Assembly (NCBI RefSeq): GCF_002028425.1
Contig: NZ_CP020042.1
Span: forward strand, 1,984,001-2,048,000
Reading direction: 5' to 3'
DNA length: 64,000 bases
Source: Streptomyces katrae
Lineage (GTDB): Bacteria > Actinomycetota > Actinomycetes > Streptomycetales > Streptomycetaceae
Position numbers and translations under genes: made by a program. Every line of letters starts with the position of its first letter. The first letter of the stretch is position 1. The notes beneath the pieces were generated by a model. The model was not told the DNA's origin, made no database searches, and was given only the letters and a program-made list of their open reading frames with translations. Positions 16,972 through 27,103 of the stretch are shown here, one piece after another.

Positions 16972-17898
16972 ATGAGCAACGACCCCGCCGTGGAAATCCG
17001 CGGACTGGTGAAACGGTACGGATCGAAGACGGCCGTCGACGGCCTGGACCTCACCGTCCCCGGGGGCGCGGTCACCGCCGTCCTCGGCCCCAACGGCGCG
17101 GGCAAGACCACCACGATCGAGACCTGCGAGGGCTACCGGCGCCCCGACGCAGGCACCGTCCGCGTCCTGGGCCTCGACCCCGTCGCCCGGGCGGAGGCCC
17201 TGCGCCCGCGGATCGGCGTGATGCTCCAGTCCGGCGGCGTCTACTCCGGTGCCCGCGCCGTCGAGATGCTGCGCCACATGGCGAAGCTGTACGCCGACCC
17301 GCTGGACGTCGACGCCCTGGTCGAACGCCTCGGCCTCGGCGGCTGCGGCCGCACCCCCTACCGCCGGCTCTCCGGAGGCCAGCAGCAGCGGCTCTCCCTG
17401 GCCATGGCCGTCGTCGGCCGCCCCGAGCTGGTCTTCCTGGACGAGCCCACCGCCGGCCTCGACCCGCAGGCCCGGCGCGCCACCTGGGACCTCGTACGGG
17501 AGCTGCGCGCCGACGGGGTCGCCGTCGTGCTCACCACCCACCACATGGACGAGGCCGAGCAGCTCGCCGACGAGGTGGCCGTCGTCGACGCCGGCCGGGT
17601 CATCGCCCACGGCAGCCCCGAGCAGCTGTGCCGCGGCGGCGCCGAGAACACCCTGCGCTTCTCCGGCCGCCCCTCCCTCGACCTCGCCTCCCTGCTCAAG
17701 GCCCTCCCGGACGGCACCCAGGCCGCCGAGCTCACCCCGGGCTCCTACCGGGTGACCGGCGACGTGGACCCGCAGCTGCTGGCCACCGTCACCTCCTGGT
17801 GCGCCCAGCACGGGGTGATGCCCAGCAGCCTCACGGTGGAACGGCACACCCTCGAGGACGTCTTCCTCGAACTGACCGGTAAGGAGCTGCGCGCATGA
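16972..17898 (+). CDS. ABC transporter ATP-binding protein (DrrA-like exporter)
   Basis: 308 residues: Walker A G-P-N-G-A-G-K-T-T at about 42-50, Q-loop, signature L-S-G-G-Q-Q-Q-R-L, Walker B L-V-F-L-D-E-P-T-A-G-L-D and H-loop T-T-H-H-M-D-E-A. A C-terminal region of about 90 residues after residue 220 is typical of the DrrA/CcmA-like exporters. The stop overlaps the permease start by 4 nt (ATGA). It sits beside sufR but is divergently transcribed, starting from its own promoter. The substrate is unknown; the nearby ctaA and ctaB genes make heme handling a speculative option. Confidence 0.94.
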   Translation: MSNDPAVEIRGLVKRYGSKTAVDGLDLTVPGGAVTAVLGPNGAGKTTTIETCEGYRRPDAGTVRVLGLDPVARAEALRPRIGVMLQSGGVYSGARAVEMLRHMAKLYADPLDVDALVERLGLGGCGRTPYRRLSGGQQQRLSLAMAVVGRPELVFLDEPTAGLDPQARRATWDLVRELRADGVAVVLTTHHMDEAEQLADEVAVVDAGRVIAHGSPEQLCRGGAENTLRFSGRPSLDLASLLKALPDGTQAAELTPGSYRVTGDVDPQLLATVTSWCAQHGVMPSSLTVERHTLEDVFLELTGKELRA

Positions 17899-18677
17899 GC
17901 GCCGGTACGTTCACCCCCCGGCCGGGGGCCGCGCCGGTCTCCCGCATGATCTGGGCCCAGACCGCGCTGGAGACCCGGATGCTGCTGCGCAACGGGGAGC
18001 AGCTGCTGCTCACCGTGATCATCCCGGCGCTGCTGCTGACCCTGTTCTCCGTGGTCGACATCGTGACCGTGCCCGTTGAAGCGGGCGCGGGGCAGAAGTC
18101 CGTGGACTTCCTCGCGCCGGGCGTCCTGGCGCTGGCCGTGATGTCCACCGCCTTCACCGGCCAGGCCATCGCCACCGGCTTCGACCGCCGCTACGGCGTC
18201 CTCAAGCGGCTCGGGGCCTCCCCGCTGCCCCGCTGGGCGCTGATGGCCGCCAAGACGCTGTCGGTGCTGGTCACCGAGGTGCTCCAGATCGCCCTGCTGA
18301 CGGTGATCGCCCTCGCGCTGGGCTGGTCCCCGCACGGGAACCCGCTCTCGGTGGCTGCCCTGGTCCTGCTGGGCACCGCCGCCTTCTCCGGGCTGGGCCT
18401 GCTGATGGCGGGCACCCTCAAGGCCGAGGTGACGCTGGCCGCCGCCAACCTGGTGTTCCTGCTGCTGCTGGTCGGCGGCGGGGTGATCGTGCCGCTGGAG
18501 AAGTTCCCCGGCGCGGTGCGCGACGTCCTCGGGCTGCTGCCCGTCTCGGCGCTGTCCGACGGGCTGCGCGAGGTGCTCCAGCACGGGGCCGCGGTCCCGC
18601 TGGGCGACGTGGCGGTCCTGGCCGGCTGGGCGGTCCTGGGGCTGGGCGCGGCCGCGAAGTGGTTCCGCTGGGAGTAG
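17895..18677 (+). CDS. ABC-2 type transporter permease
   Basis: 260 residues with six predicted hydrophobic helices, the usual ABC-2 exporter membrane subunit. It begins with a polar stretch, then W-A-Q-T-A-L-E-T-R-M-L-L-R-N-G-E-Q-L-L-L-T-type cytoplasmic helix. The conserved F-L-A-P-G-V-L-A-L-A-V-M-S-T-A-F-T segment and late P-L-E-K-F-P-G periplasmic loop match the DrrB-like group. It partners the ATPase encoded immediately upstream with a 4-nt overlap; two of each would form the exporter. Confidence 0.93.
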   Translation: MSAGTFTPRPGAAPVSRMIWAQTALETRMLLRNGEQLLLTVIIPALLLTLFSVVDIVTVPVEAGAGQKSVDFLAPGVLALAVMSTAFTGQAIATGFDRRYGVLKRLGASPLPRWALMAAKTLSVLVTEVLQIALLTVIALALGWSPHGNPLSVAALVLLGTAAFSGLGLLMAGTLKAEVTLAAANLVFLLLLVGGGVIVPLEKFPGAVRDVLGLLPVSALSDGLREVLQHGAAVPLGDVAVLAGWAVLGLGAAAKWFRWE

Positions 18678-18820
18678 GGGCGCTGCCGGCGCCGGAGTGA
18701 CGCGGCTCTCCGCCCGGCGGTCCGTCCGGCGGGAGTGAATCACCGCCCCCGGTCGTTGGGCATGCGGGAGGCTGACCACCTCCACGGACAGCGGACGGGC
18801 GACGCCGGGGGACGACGGGC

Positions 18821-19957
18821 ATGGGGCAGCGGGAGGCCGTACTACGGCTGGACGGGCAGTGGGCGCGGATCCGTTCGGGGGCCGCGCAGGCGGATCCCGG
18901 CGAGGCGGACCGGCTGCTCGGCGAGCTGATCGGGGCACTGCGCGAGCCCGCCCGGACCGACCCCGAGTGCGCGGCCCGGCTGGGGCTGCGCCTCGGCGAC
19001 CTCGCCGGGCGCCGGTTCGCCGCCGGGGACCGGGCGGGGGCGCTGGCCGCCATCGAGGAGGGCCTGCGGCACGCGCAGCAGGCCGCGGGGCACGCGCCCG
19101 AGTACGCCCGGTGGTACGCCCGGGGGCTGATCAACCAGGGGGTCTGGCTGGCCTGGCCGCTGAGCGACCCGGCCCGGCTGCCCCGGCATCCGCTCGGCGA
19201 GGCCGCGGAGGAGGGCCCGACCGCCATGGAACGGGCGGCCGGCGAGCGCGCCCGTGACCTGACCCGGGCCGCCGTCGAGGTCTGGGCCGGGCTCGACCAG
19301 GACGACCCGGTCAACCGGCGCGGGCTCGCGCAGGCCAAGGTGTTCCTCGGGGACCGCCTGGCGGAGCTGGGCTTCGCCGCCGACGCGGTCGCCTGGGCGG
19401 TGGACGCCGAGGCCGGGTTCCGCCGGCTGCTGCTCGCCTCCCCCGGGCCCGAGGAGGCCCAGGAGGCGGAGGAGGCCCTGGACCACATCGGCCGCCAGCT
19501 GGAGCTGCGGCTGCGCTACCTGTCGTTCGACTCCCTGGCCGGGCTGCGGGCCGGCGGGCTGCTGCCCGAGCGGCTGCTGCCGCAGGCGGTGGTCGGCGCC
19601 CGGATCCAGGGCGCGTCCGAGGAGGACGTCGCCGCCCGGCTGGGGCTGGACGCCGAACAGGTCGCCACCATGCTGGAGGTCACCCCCTGGCGCGCGGTGT
19701 GGCGGGTCGAGGTGCGCGGCGCCGACGGGCTGTGGAGCGTGGCGCCCGCCCCCTGGCGGGGCTCGGCACAGGTGCGGCAGCGCACCGCCGAGGAGGTGGG
19801 GACGGAGGTGGTACGGGGTTTCATGGCCTCCCCGCAGTACCCCGGCGACTCGGCCCTGTGGCGGGTGAGGGTGTGGTGGCACGAGGAGGGCGACCCGGCC
19901 GGGGCGAGGTTCCGCCTGGTCGTCGGGCCCGACGCACCCGCACCCACCCCCTCGTGA
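18821..19957 (+). CDS. Helical-repeat (TPR-like) protein of unknown function
   Basis: 378 residues, starting at ATG 18821 behind GGGGGACGAC. Residues 1-210 are rich in Ala/Arg helices with spacing like tetratricopeptide repeats (LGDLAGRRFAAGDRAGALAAIEEGLRHAQQAAG; QAKVFLGDRLAELGFAADAVAWAVDAEAGFRRLL). Residues about 225-290 look like a helix-turn-helix-like segment (QGASEEDVAARLGLDAEQVATML). The C-terminus (WRAVWRVEVRGADGLWSV... RFRLVVGPD) looks like a beta-rich domain. No named family is recognised. It lies between the exporter and ctaA and ends 34 nt before the ctaA start. Confidence 0.78.
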   Translation: MGQREAVLRLDGQWARIRSGAAQADPGEADRLLGELIGALREPARTDPECAARLGLRLGDLAGRRFAAGDRAGALAAIEEGLRHAQQAAGHAPEYARWYARGLINQGVWLAWPLSDPARLPRHPLGEAAEEGPTAMERAAGERARDLTRAAVEVWAGLDQDDPVNRRGLAQAKVFLGDRLAELGFAADAVAWAVDAEAGFRRLLLASPGPEEAQEAEEALDHIGRQLELRLRYLSFDSLAGLRAGGLLPERLLPQAVVGARIQGASEEDVAARLGLDAEQVATMLEVTPWRAVWRVEVRGADGLWSVAPAPWRGSAQVRQRTAEEVGTEVVRGFMASPQYPGDSALWRVRVWWHEEGDPAGARFRLVVGPDAPAPTPS

Positions 19958-19978
19958 AAGTTTGCACAAGGCGGCGCA

Positions 19979-19984
19979 TACGAT
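19979..19984 (+). promoter_or_regulatory. -10 box of a probable leaderless ctaA transcript
   Basis: TACGAT lies exactly 7 nt before GTG 19992, without a ribosome binding site. Confidence 0.6.
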
Positions 19985-19991
19985 AGGCGCC

Positions 19992-20951
19992 GTGTTGAAC
20001 CCATTCGCATACCTCGCCGCCCGCTGGACCCCGTCACCCCGGATCGTCCAGCGTGCCGCCGCGATCGCGGTCCTGATGAGCGTGGTCATCGTCATCACCG
20101 GCGGTGCGGTGCGGCTGACCGGTTCCGGTCTCGGCTGCGACACCTGGCCCAAGTGCACGGACGACAGCCTGATCGTGACCGAGGCGCAGGGCTTCCACGG
20201 TGCCGTCGAGTTCGGCAACCGGATGCTCACGTACGTGCTCTGCGCCGCGGTCGGCGCCGTGATCCTCACGGCCCGCTCCGCCAAGCCCTGGCGGCGCTCG
20301 CTGACCAGGCTCGGCTGGACCCAGTTCGCCCTCGTCATGGGCAACGCCGTCCTCGGCGGCATCACCGTGCTGACGGGCCTGAACCCGTACAGCGTGGCCG
20401 GGCACTTCCTGCTGGCCACCACCCTGCTCGCGGTCACCACGATCACCTGGCAGCGCACCCGCGAGGGTGACGGCGCCCCCCGCCCGCGCGTGCCGGGCCC
20501 GGTGCGCAAGCTGTCGTGGGCGCTGATCGCCACCACCCTGGTGCTGATCGCGGCGGGCACCGTCGTGACCGGCTCCGGGCCGCACGCCGGCGACAAGAGC
20601 GAGATCAAGCGGATGCCGTTCGACTGGGCGGCCACCGCCCACGTCCACGCGATCGCCGCCTGGCTGGTGTGCGCGCTGGGCGTCGCGATGTGGCTGGTGC
20701 TGCGGGTGGTCGACGCCCCCGCCGACACCCGGGCGCGCGCCCGCGACCTGCTGGTCGTGCTGCTCGCCCAGGGCGCCATCGGCTACGTGCAGTTCTTCAC
20801 CTCGCTGCCCGAGGCCCTGGTCGCCGCCCACATGCTCGGCTCCTGCCTGGTGTGGATCTCCGTGCTGCGCCTGGCCCTGAGCCTGCGCGAGCGCTCCGCC
20901 GGGCCCGCGCAGACCCCGGCCCGCGACGAGGCAGAGCTCTCGGCGGTCTGA
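19992..20951 (+). CDS. ctaA: Heme A synthase (COX15/CtaA)
   Basis: 319 residues from GTG 19992. It oxidises the C8 methyl of heme O to a formyl group, giving heme A for the aa3-type cytochrome c oxidase. The fold has eight membrane helices in two similar halves. Seen here: G-G-A-V-R-L-T-G-S-G-L-G-C-D-T-W-P-K-C near the first loop (conserved Cys pair), F-H-G-A-V-E-F-G-N-R-M-L-T-Y with a heme-ligand His, G-G-I-T-V-L-T-G-L-N-P-Y and A-T-A-H-V-H-A-I in the second half. It works together with ctaB, 1.6 kb away on the opposite strand. Confidence 0.95.
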   Translation: MLNPFAYLAARWTPSPRIVQRAAAIAVLMSVVIVITGGAVRLTGSGLGCDTWPKCTDDSLIVTEAQGFHGAVEFGNRMLTYVLCAAVGAVILTARSAKPWRRSLTRLGWTQFALVMGNAVLGGITVLTGLNPYSVAGHFLLATTLLAVTTITWQRTREGDGAPRPRVPGPVRKLSWALIATTLVLIAAGTVVTGSGPHAGDKSEIKRMPFDWAATAHVHAIAAWLVCALGVAMWLVLRVVDAPADTRARARDLLVVLLAQGAIGYVQFFTSLPEALVAAHMLGSCLVWISVLRLALSLRERSAGPAQTPARDEAELSAV

Positions 20952-20985
20952 CCGCGGTCCGCACGGCCGGACCCGGAGCACGGCT

Positions 20986-22104
20986 TCAGCACTCCGGGGG
21001 CGAAGCCGGCCCTGAAGGACGGTCCAGCCGGTAGACGCGGCGGGCGTTGCCCGCCGCGAGCATCCCCGCGACCCGGTCGGCGTCCCGCCAGGACCAGGCG
21101 CCGTCGGTCACCCAGCCGCCCAGCACCCGGCCCAGCGCCTCCCGGAACACCAGGGCGCCGACCGCGTGCAGCTCGGGCAGGCCGCGGCCGCCGCTGGAGA
21201 ACAGCAGCTTCCCGAAGGGCGCGAGCTCCAGCAGCTCGGCCAGTACGGCCGCCGCCCGCGCCCCCGTGCGCGCGAGGGCGGGCCCGAGGTCGGCGTGGAC
21301 GTGCGGGTAGGCCGCCGCGAGCCGGGCCGTGTCCCGGTGGTGCGGATACCCCCCGAGCAGGACGAGCCGCGCCCCCAGACCCGCCGTGGCCCGGGCGAAC
21401 CCGGTCAGCGGCTCCGGCCCGGCCCCGCCGGTGTGCAGCTGGAGCGGCAGCCCGGAGGCCACCGCGCTCCACAGCAGGTGCCGCAGCAGCACGGGGTCCC
21501 GTACCGGTCCGCCCCTGCCCCGCGCGGCCAGCCACCGCCCGGCCGCCCCGCGCACCTCGCCCGGCCCGGGCGGCTCCGGGGCGGCGGCCAGGGCGGCCGC
21601 GTACCCGGCGTGGGGCCCGCAGCCGAAGGCCACGGCCCCGGTGGCGGCCTGGTGGACGGCTCCGGCGAGGTTGGCGAGGAAGGCGGCGACGGTCCCCGAG
21701 GTGTCGGCGGCCTGCTCGGCGAGCGGTTCCAGCCGGACCACCTCGAAGGCCTCGGCGTCCCCCGCCAGGGCCAGCTCCTTGGGCCCGGTGAGGTCACCGG
21801 GGAGTCCCGTGTCGACCAGGTAGGCGCCCACCCCGGAGCCCCGCAGCAGCCGCCGCGCGCTCTCGGCGCCCCCGAGCTCGCGCCGCCGGGCCAGGTAGCG
21901 GGCGGGCGCGCAGTGCGGCTCCAGGCCCAGCAGCGGCGGGCACCAGCGGCGCACGGCGAAGCCGGTCTGGGTGTCGAAGAAGGTGGTGCCGGCCGCGGGC
22001 GGGCCGGCCGAGTGGATCAGCTGGGCCTCGAAGGTGGCGAGCCCGAGGTCCGTGAGGAGCACTCCCTGGCAGTGCTGGTCCACCAGGGGCGGCGTTTCGA
22101 TCAT
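20986..22104 (-). CDS. Amidohydrolase-family protein with altered metal-binding residues
   Basis: Predicted 372 residues from ATG 22104. The fold resembles the amidohydrolase-2 TIM barrel related to the N-terminal domain of FluG. However, the usual D-x-H-x-H metal motif reads D-Q-H-C-Q (Asp9, His11, Gln13). The later metal Asp region, normally F-S-S-D-A, reads F-S-S-G-G. Other strand-end His are kept (L-Q-L-H-T-G; G-Y-P-H-H; H-V-H-A-D-L-G). It may have lost metal catalysis or changed function. It lies convergent with ctaA (34 nt apart) and upstream of the small gene at 22197, in the heme A region. Confidence 0.8.
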   Translation of the reverse strand: MIETPPLVDQHCQGVLLTDLGLATFEAQLIHSAGPPAAGTTFFDTQTGFAVRRWCPPLLGLEPHCAPARYLARRRELGGAESARRLLRGSGVGAYLVDTGLPGDLTGPKELALAGDAEAFEVVRLEPLAEQAADTSGTVAAFLANLAGAVHQAATGAVAFGCGPHAGYAAALAAAPEPPGPGEVRGAAGRWLAARGRGGPVRDPVLLRHLLWSAVASGLPLQLHTGGAGPEPLTGFARATAGLGARLVLLGGYPHHRDTARLAAAYPHVHADLGPALARTGARAAAVLAELLELAPFGKLLFSSGGRGLPELHAVGALVFREALGRVLGGWVTDGAWSWRDADRVAGMLAAGNARRVYRLDRPSGPASPPEC

Positions 22105-22196
22105 CCGGTCATCCCGTTGCGGACGTGGGGAAGCGGCTTCCACACGTCCTAACGGGTGAGCGGGGTATGAAGTATTGCCCCGGTCGTTGACAGGGT

Positions 22197-22556
22197 TCAG
22201 GCGGCCGGGTTGGCCGGGCCGCCCACCTGGATCCCGGCCATGCGGGTCCACTCGTACGGGCCCGTCTTCACACGCGCGGCGAGGTCCCCGTCGAAGTCCT
22301 CGTGGAGGGTCAGCCCCGCCTTCTCGGCGGCGAGCTGCGCCACGGCGTACGTGGGGGCCACCAGGTCGCCCCAGCCGCCGTCGGTGCCCACGAGGACGAT
22401 CCGGCTGCCGGCCTGGCCGATGTGCGCGATCTGGCCCTCGGCGCCGCCGTGCTGCTTGGCGAACGCGCCGATCTGCCGGGCCAGCTTCGCCGCCGTGCGG
22501 CTGTGCTTCTTGTCCGCGGCCTCTGCGGTCTGTGCGGTGTCTGCGGTGTCTGCCAT
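22197..22556 (-). CDS. Conserved small protein of unknown function
   Basis: Predicted 119 residues from ATG 22556. The upstream ATG at 22565 would fall within the -10 box, so it is rejected. The N-terminus is a low-complexity Ala/Asp/Thr stretch (MADTADTAQTAEAADKK). The rest forms a compact alpha/beta domain (KLARQIGAFAKQHGG, GQAGSRIVLVGTDGGWGDLVAPTYAVAQLAAEKAGL, ARVKTGPYEWTRMAGIQVGG). No catalytic pattern is evident and I do not recognise the family. It sits between the amidohydrolase and ctaB on the same strand, 16 nt before ctaB in coordinate order, but with its own promoter-like box. Confidence 0.82.
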   Translation of the reverse strand: MADTADTAQTAEAADKKHSRTAAKLARQIGAFAKQHGGAEGQIAHIGQAGSRIVLVGTDGGWGDLVAPTYAVAQLAAEKAGLTLHEDFDGDLAARVKTGPYEWTRMAGIQVGGPANPAA

Positions 22557-22563
22557 GGACGGC

Positions 22564-22569
22564 ATGCTA
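22564..22569 (-). promoter_or_regulatory. -10 box of a probable leaderless transcript for the 119-residue protein
   Basis: TAGCAT on the minus strand, exactly 7 nt before ATG 22556. It decides the start codon in favour of 22556. Confidence 0.6.
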
Positions 22570-22580
22570 CCGGTGAGTAA

Positions 22581-23522
22581 TCAGCGGAGGAAGGGATCCA
22601 CGGCCACGGCCACGAAGAGCAGCGACACATAGGTGATCGACCAGTGGAACAGCCGCATCTCCTTGAGCTTCGCCCCCGTGATCCCGGCCTTGGCCCGTGC
22701 GCTCAGCGCGTGCGCCTCCCACAGCCACCAGCCGCCCGCCAGCAGCGCGACGGAGGTGTAGAACCAGCCGGTGTACCCCAGCGGGGTGAGCAGCAGCGAG
22801 ACGGCGACCATCACCCAGCTGTAGAGGACGATCTGGCGCGCCACGGCCTTGTTGCCCGCCACGACCGGCAGCATCGGCACGCCGACCCGCGCGTAGTCCT
22901 CCTTGACCTTCATCGACAGCGGCCAGTAGTGCGGCGGCGTCCAGAAGAAGATGACGAGGAAGAGGATCACGGCGGCCCAGGAGACCTCGTTGCGCACGGC
23001 GGACCAGCCGATGAGCACCGGCATGCAGCCGGCGATCCCGCCCCAGACGATGTTCTGCGCGGTCCGCCGCTTCAGCAGCATCGTGTAGACGACCACGTAG
23101 AAGAGGAGCGCGCCGAGGGCGAGGGCGGCCGACAGCCAGTTGACGAGCAGGCCGAAGAACAGGGTCGAGACGACCCCGAGCGTGATGCCGAAGACCAGGC
23201 ACTCGCGCGGGCTCACCATGCCGGTCACCAGCGGCCGCTGCGACGTGCGGTCCATCAGGGCGTCGATGTCCCGGTCGATGTACATGTTGAGCGCGTTGGC
23301 GCCGCCCGCCGACAGGTAACCGCCGAAGCAGGTGGCGAGCACCAGCCACAGCGACGGCACGCCCTGCTCGGCGAGGAACATCACCGGCACTGTGGTGATC
23401 AGCAGAAGTTCGATGATCCGCGGCTTGGTCAAAGCCACGAAAGCCATGACCCGGGCCCCGAACGGCCGGTGACCGGGGCTCGTCCCGAGTACCCCCGCTG
23501 GACGGGATTCGACGGCCGTCAC
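22581..23522 (-). CDS. ctaB: Protoheme IX farnesyltransferase (heme O synthase)
   Basis: Predicted 313 residues from GTG 23522; AGGGGTG lies about 6 nt upstream. It attaches a farnesyl group to heme B, making heme O, the substrate of CtaA. It belongs to the UbiA prenyltransferase superfamily: the first Mg-prenyl diphosphate motif is N-M-Y-I-D-R-D-I-D in the first cytoplasmic loop, followed by D-R-T-S-Q-R-P-L, and the second region contains [10 protein letters not shown]. About nine hydrophobic helices are seen. It is divergent from tkt across a 320-bp gap. Confidence 0.95.
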   Translation of the reverse strand: MTAVESRPAGVLGTSPGHRPFGARVMAFVALTKPRIIELLLITTVPVMFLAEQGVPSLWLVLATCFGGYLSAGGANALNMYIDRDIDALMDRTSQRPLVTGMVSPRECLVFGITLGVVSTLFFGLLVNWLSAALALGALLFYVVVYTMLLKRRTAQNIVWGGIAGCMPVLIGWSAVRNEVSWAAVILFLVIFFWTPPHYWPLSMKVKEDYARVGVPMLPVVAGNKAVARQIVLYSWVMVAVSLLLTPLGYTGWFYTSVALLAGGWWLWEAHALSARAKAGITGAKLKEMRLFHWSITYVSLLFVAVAVDPFLR

Positions 23523-23842
23523 GCACACCCCTGAGAGAGAATCCAGCAAGCTTCCGAAGCGATGCCTCCAGTAAATGAAGGCTCGGTAAAGGCTTGCGCG
23601 TACCACGCCACTGTAGACGTAGCTCTTGCCCCGCCCTGCGCGGGGGTCGCCTCGTGTTGAGCCGATCGGACCGACGGCAAGATCGTCGACGGCGGATCCC
23701 AGGTGAACACCGGGCACCGGGACGACGACGCACTACCGGCACTCGAATAGCCGCACTCGCTGGCGGGGGTAGGCTCGGAATCGCCCCGGTGTCACCGTTC
23801 GTCACCGGGAAAACAACATGTGGAGAGGAGCCCTGACCAACG
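23523..23842. promoter_or_regulatory. Divergent ctaB/tkt promoter region
   Basis: A 320-bp stretch without a gene between two divergent start codons. Candidate -10 boxes are TACAGT on the minus strand (23610-23615) for ctaB and TAGGCT on the plus strand (23770-23775) for tkt. The GGAGAGGAG ribosome binding site of tkt is at 23822-23830. No clear -35 boxes or palindromes are seen. Confidence 0.45.
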
Positions 23843-25945
23843 GTGAGCACCAAGCCGACCACCCCAGAGCTCGAGTGGACCGAACTGGACCAGCGGGCCG
23901 TCGACACCGCCCGCATCCTGGCCGCCGACGCGGTCCAGAAGGTCGGGAACGGACACCCCGGTACGGCGATGAGCCTGGCCCCCGCCGCGTACACGCTTTT
24001 CCAGAAGGTCATGCGCCACGACCCGTCTGACCCCCAGTGGGTCGGCCGTGACCGTTTCGTGCTCTCCGCGGGGCACTCGTCCCTGACCCTCTACACCCAG
24101 CTCTACCTCGGCGGGTTCGGCCTGGAGCTGGACGACCTCAAGTCGTTCCGCACCTGGGGCTCCAAGACCCCCGGTCACCCCGAGTACGGCCACACCGCCG
24201 GCGTCGAGACCACCACCGGCCCGCTGGGCCAGGGCGTCGCGAACGCGGTGGGCATGGCCATGGCCGCCCGCTACGAGCGCGGCCTGTTCGACCCGGAGGC
24301 CGCCACGGGCGCCTCCCCGTTCGACCACATGGTCTACGCGATCGCGGGCGACGGCTGCCTCCAGGAGGGCATCTCCCACGAGGCGTCGGCGCTGGCCGGC
24401 CACCAGAAGCTCGGCAACCTGGTGCTGCTGTGGGACGACAACCACATCTCCATCGAGGGTGACACGGAGACGGCCGTCTCCGAGGACACCATGAAGCGCT
24501 ACGAGGCGTACGGCTGGCACGTCCAGCGCGTCGAGCAGCAGCCCAACGGCGACCTCGACCCGAAGGCCCTGTACGCCGCCCTCCAGGCCGCCAAGGCCGA
24601 GACGGAGCGCCCGTCCTTCATCGCGGCGCGCTCGATCATCGCCTGGCCGGCCCCGCACGCCCAGAACACCGAGGCCGCCCACGGCTCGGCCCTCGGCAAC
24701 GACGAGGTCGCCGCCACCAAGCGCGTGCTCGGCTTCGACCCGGAGCAGACCTTCGAGGTCTCCGACGAGGTCCTCGCCCACACCCGCGGCCTGGTGGACC
24801 GCGGCCGCGAGGCCCGCGCCGCCTGGGAGAAGGACTTCTCGGCCTGGCGCACCGCCAACCCGGAGCGGGCCGCCGCCTTCGACCGCATCGAGTCCAACGA
24901 GCTGCCCGAGGGCTGGGAGGACGAGCTCCCCGTCTTCGAGCCCGGCAAGGGCGTCGCCACCCGCGCCGCCTCCGGCAAGGTCCTGGAAGCGCTCGGCGCG
25001 GTCATCCCGGAGCTGTGGGGCGGCTCGGCCGACCTGGCCGGCTCCAACAACACCACCATCGACAAGAACTCCTCGTTCCTGCCGGTGGGCAACCCGCTGC
25101 CGGAGGCCGACCCCTACGGCCGCACCGTCCACTACGGCATCCGCGAGCACGCGATGGCCGCCGTCATGAACGGCATCGCGCTGCACGGCCACACCCGCAT
25201 CTACGGCGGCACCTTCCTGGTGTTCTCCGACTACATGCGCAACGCCGTCCGCCTGTCCTCCCTGATGCACCTGCCGGTGACCTACGTGTGGACGCACGAC
25301 TCCATCGGCCTCGGCGAGGACGGCCCGACCCACCAGCCGGTCGAGCACGTCGCCTCGCTGCGCGCCATCCCGGGCCTGAACGTGATCCGCCCGGCCGACG
25401 CCAACGAGACCGCCATCGCCTGGCGCGAGATCCTGCGCCGCCACACCAAGGTGTTCGGCAAGGGCGCCCCGCACGGCCTGGCCCTCACCCGCCAGGGCGT
25501 GCCGACCTACGAGCGCAACGAGGACGCGGCCAAGGGCGGCTACGTGCTGTTCGAGGCCGAGGGCGGCGAGGCTCAGGTCGTCCTGATCGGCACCGGCTCC
25601 GAGGTCCAGCTCGCCGTCGCCGCGCGCGAGGCGCTGCAGGCCGAGGGCGTGCCCGCCCGGGTCGTCTCGATGCCCTCCGTCGAGTGGTTCGAGGAGCAGT
25701 CCCAGGAATACAAGGACAGCGTCCTGCCCCCCTCCGTCAAGGCGCGAGTCGCGGTCGAGGCCGGCATCGGTCTGACCTGGCACCGTTACGTCGGGGACGC
25801 GGGCCGGATCGTCTCGCTGGAGCACTTCGGTGCCTCGGCGGACGGCGCCGTGCTGTTCCGCGAATTCGGCCTCACCGCCGAAGCCGTGACCGCGGCCGCC
25901 AAGGCCAGCATCGACGCAGCACGTCCGGCCGCAGCTGCGCGCTGA
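23843..25945 (+). CDS. tkt: Transketolase
   Basis: 700 residues. It moves two-carbon units between sugar phosphates in the non-oxidative pentose phosphate pathway, using thiamine diphosphate. Motifs: early [11 protein letters not shown], ThDP/Mg motif [13 protein letters not shown] through N-H-I-S-I-E-G-D-T, and the pyrimidine-domain [13 protein letters not shown] with its catalytic Glu. The start is GTG 23843; the purine-rich GGAGAGGAG is 12 nt upstream, a slightly long spacing. It opens the tkt-tal-zwf-opcA operon. Confidence 0.98.
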   Translation: MSTKPTTPELEWTELDQRAVDTARILAADAVQKVGNGHPGTAMSLAPAAYTLFQKVMRHDPSDPQWVGRDRFVLSAGHSSLTLYTQLYLGGFGLELDDLKSFRTWGSKTPGHPEYGHTAGVETTTGPLGQGVANAVGMAMAARYERGLFDPEAATGASPFDHMVYAIAGDGCLQEGISHEASALAGHQKLGNLVLLWDDNHISIEGDTETAVSEDTMKRYEAYGWHVQRVEQQPNGDLDPKALYAALQAAKAETERPSFIAARSIIAWPAPHAQNTEAAHGSALGNDEVAATKRVLGFDPEQTFEVSDEVLAHTRGLVDRGREARAAWEKDFSAWRTANPERAAAFDRIESNELPEGWEDELPVFEPGKGVATRAASGKVLEALGAVIPELWGGSADLAGSNNTTIDKNSSFLPVGNPLPEADPYGRTVHYGIREHAMAAVMNGIALHGHTRIYGGTFLVFSDYMRNAVRLSSLMHLPVTYVWTHDSIGLGEDGPTHQPVEHVASLRAIPGLNVIRPADANETAIAWREILRRHTKVFGKGAPHGLALTRQGVPTYERNEDAAKGGYVLFEAEGGEAQVVLIGTGSEVQLAVAAREALQAEGVPARVVSMPSVEWFEEQSQEYKDSVLPPSVKARVAVEAGIGLTWHRYVGDAGRIVSLEHFGASADGAVLFREFGLTAEAVTAAAKASIDAARPAAAAR

Positions 25946-25979
25946 CCCGGTACAAGAACCAGTAGGAGATGCAATTCCG

Positions 25980-27098
25980 ATGACAGACGCACTCAAGCGC
26001 CTTTCCGACGAGGGCGTGGCGATCTGGCTGGACGACCTGTCCCGCAAGCGCATCACGTCCGGCAACCTCGCCGAACTGATCGACCAGCAGCACGTGGTCG
26101 GTGTCACCACCAACCCGTCGATCTTCCAGAAGGCGATCAGCGGCGGTGACGGCTACGAGCAGCAGCTGGCCGACCTCGCCGCCCGCAAGGTCACCGTCGA
26201 CGAGGCCATCCGCATGATCACCACGGCGGACGTCCGCGACGCCGCCGACATCCTGCGCCCCGTCTACGACTCCACCGAGGGCCAGGACGGCCGTGTGTCG
26301 ATCGAGGTCGACCCGCGCCTGGCGCACAACACCACGGCGACCGTCGCCGAGGCCAAGCAGCTCGCCTGGCTGGTGGACCGCCCGAACACGCTCATCAAGA
26401 TCCCGGCGACCCGGGCCGGCCTGCCGGCGATCACCGAGGTCATCGGCCGGGGCATCAGCGTCAACGTCACGCTGATCTTCTCGCTGGAGCGCTACCGCGA
26501 GGTCATGGACGCCTACCTCGCGGGCCTGGAGAAGGCGAAGGCCGCCGGCCTGGACCTCTCGCTGATCCACTCGGTCGCCTCGTTCTTCGTGTCCCGCGTG
26601 GACACCGAGATCGACAAGCGCCTGGACTCCGTCGGCACCGACGAGGCCAAGGCCCTGAAGGGCAAGGCGGCCCTCGCCAACGCCCGTCTGGCCTACGAGG
26701 CGTACGAGGAGGTCTTCTCCTCCGACCGCTGGGCGGCCCTGGACCGGGCGCACGCCAACAAGCAGCGCCCCCTGTGGGCCTCCACCGGCGTCAAGGACCC
26801 GGCGTACAAGGACACCCTGTACGTGGTGGACCTGGTCGCCCCCGGCACCGTCAACACCATGCCCGAGGCGACCCTGGACGCCACCGCCGACCACGGCGAG
26901 GTCACAGGGGACACCATCCGCGGCACGTACGAGCAGTCCCGCGCCGAGCTCGACGCGGTCGCGAAGCTGGGCATCTCGTACGACGATGTGGTGCAGCTGC
27001 TTGAGGACGAAGGCGTCGAGAAGTTCGAGGCGTCCTGGAACGACCTGCTGAAGTCGACCGAGGCGGAGCTCAAGCGCCTCGCCCCCGCGGAGGACTGA
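25980..27098 (+). CDS. tal: Transaldolase
   Basis: 372 residues, the longer actinobacterial type. It transfers a dihydroxyacetone unit between sedoheptulose 7-phosphate and glyceraldehyde 3-phosphate through a Schiff base on lysine. The reactive Lys lies in [14 protein letters not shown]. The N-terminal G-V-T-T-N-P-S-I-F motif is also present. The start is ATG 25980, with TAGGAGATG upstream. It is 34 nt downstream of tkt and 5 nt before zwf, so it is co-transcribed. Confidence 0.98.
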   Translation: MTDALKRLSDEGVAIWLDDLSRKRITSGNLAELIDQQHVVGVTTNPSIFQKAISGGDGYEQQLADLAARKVTVDEAIRMITTADVRDAADILRPVYDSTEGQDGRVSIEVDPRLAHNTTATVAEAKQLAWLVDRPNTLIKIPATRAGLPAITEVIGRGISVNVTLIFSLERYREVMDAYLAGLEKAKAAGLDLSLIHSVASFFVSRVDTEIDKRLDSVGTDEAKALKGKAALANARLAYEAYEEVFSSDRWAALDRAHANKQRPLWASTGVKDPAYKDTLYVVDLVAPGTVNTMPEATLDATADHGEVTGDTIRGTYEQSRAELDAVAKLGISYDDVVQLLEDEGVEKFEASWNDLLKSTEAELKRLAPAED

Positions 27099-27103
27099 GT
27101 ATT

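Noticed and set aside
23792..26113. A long minus-strand open frame opposite tkt.
   Set aside because: The tkt product on the other strand is unmistakable; the antisense translation lacks any motif.
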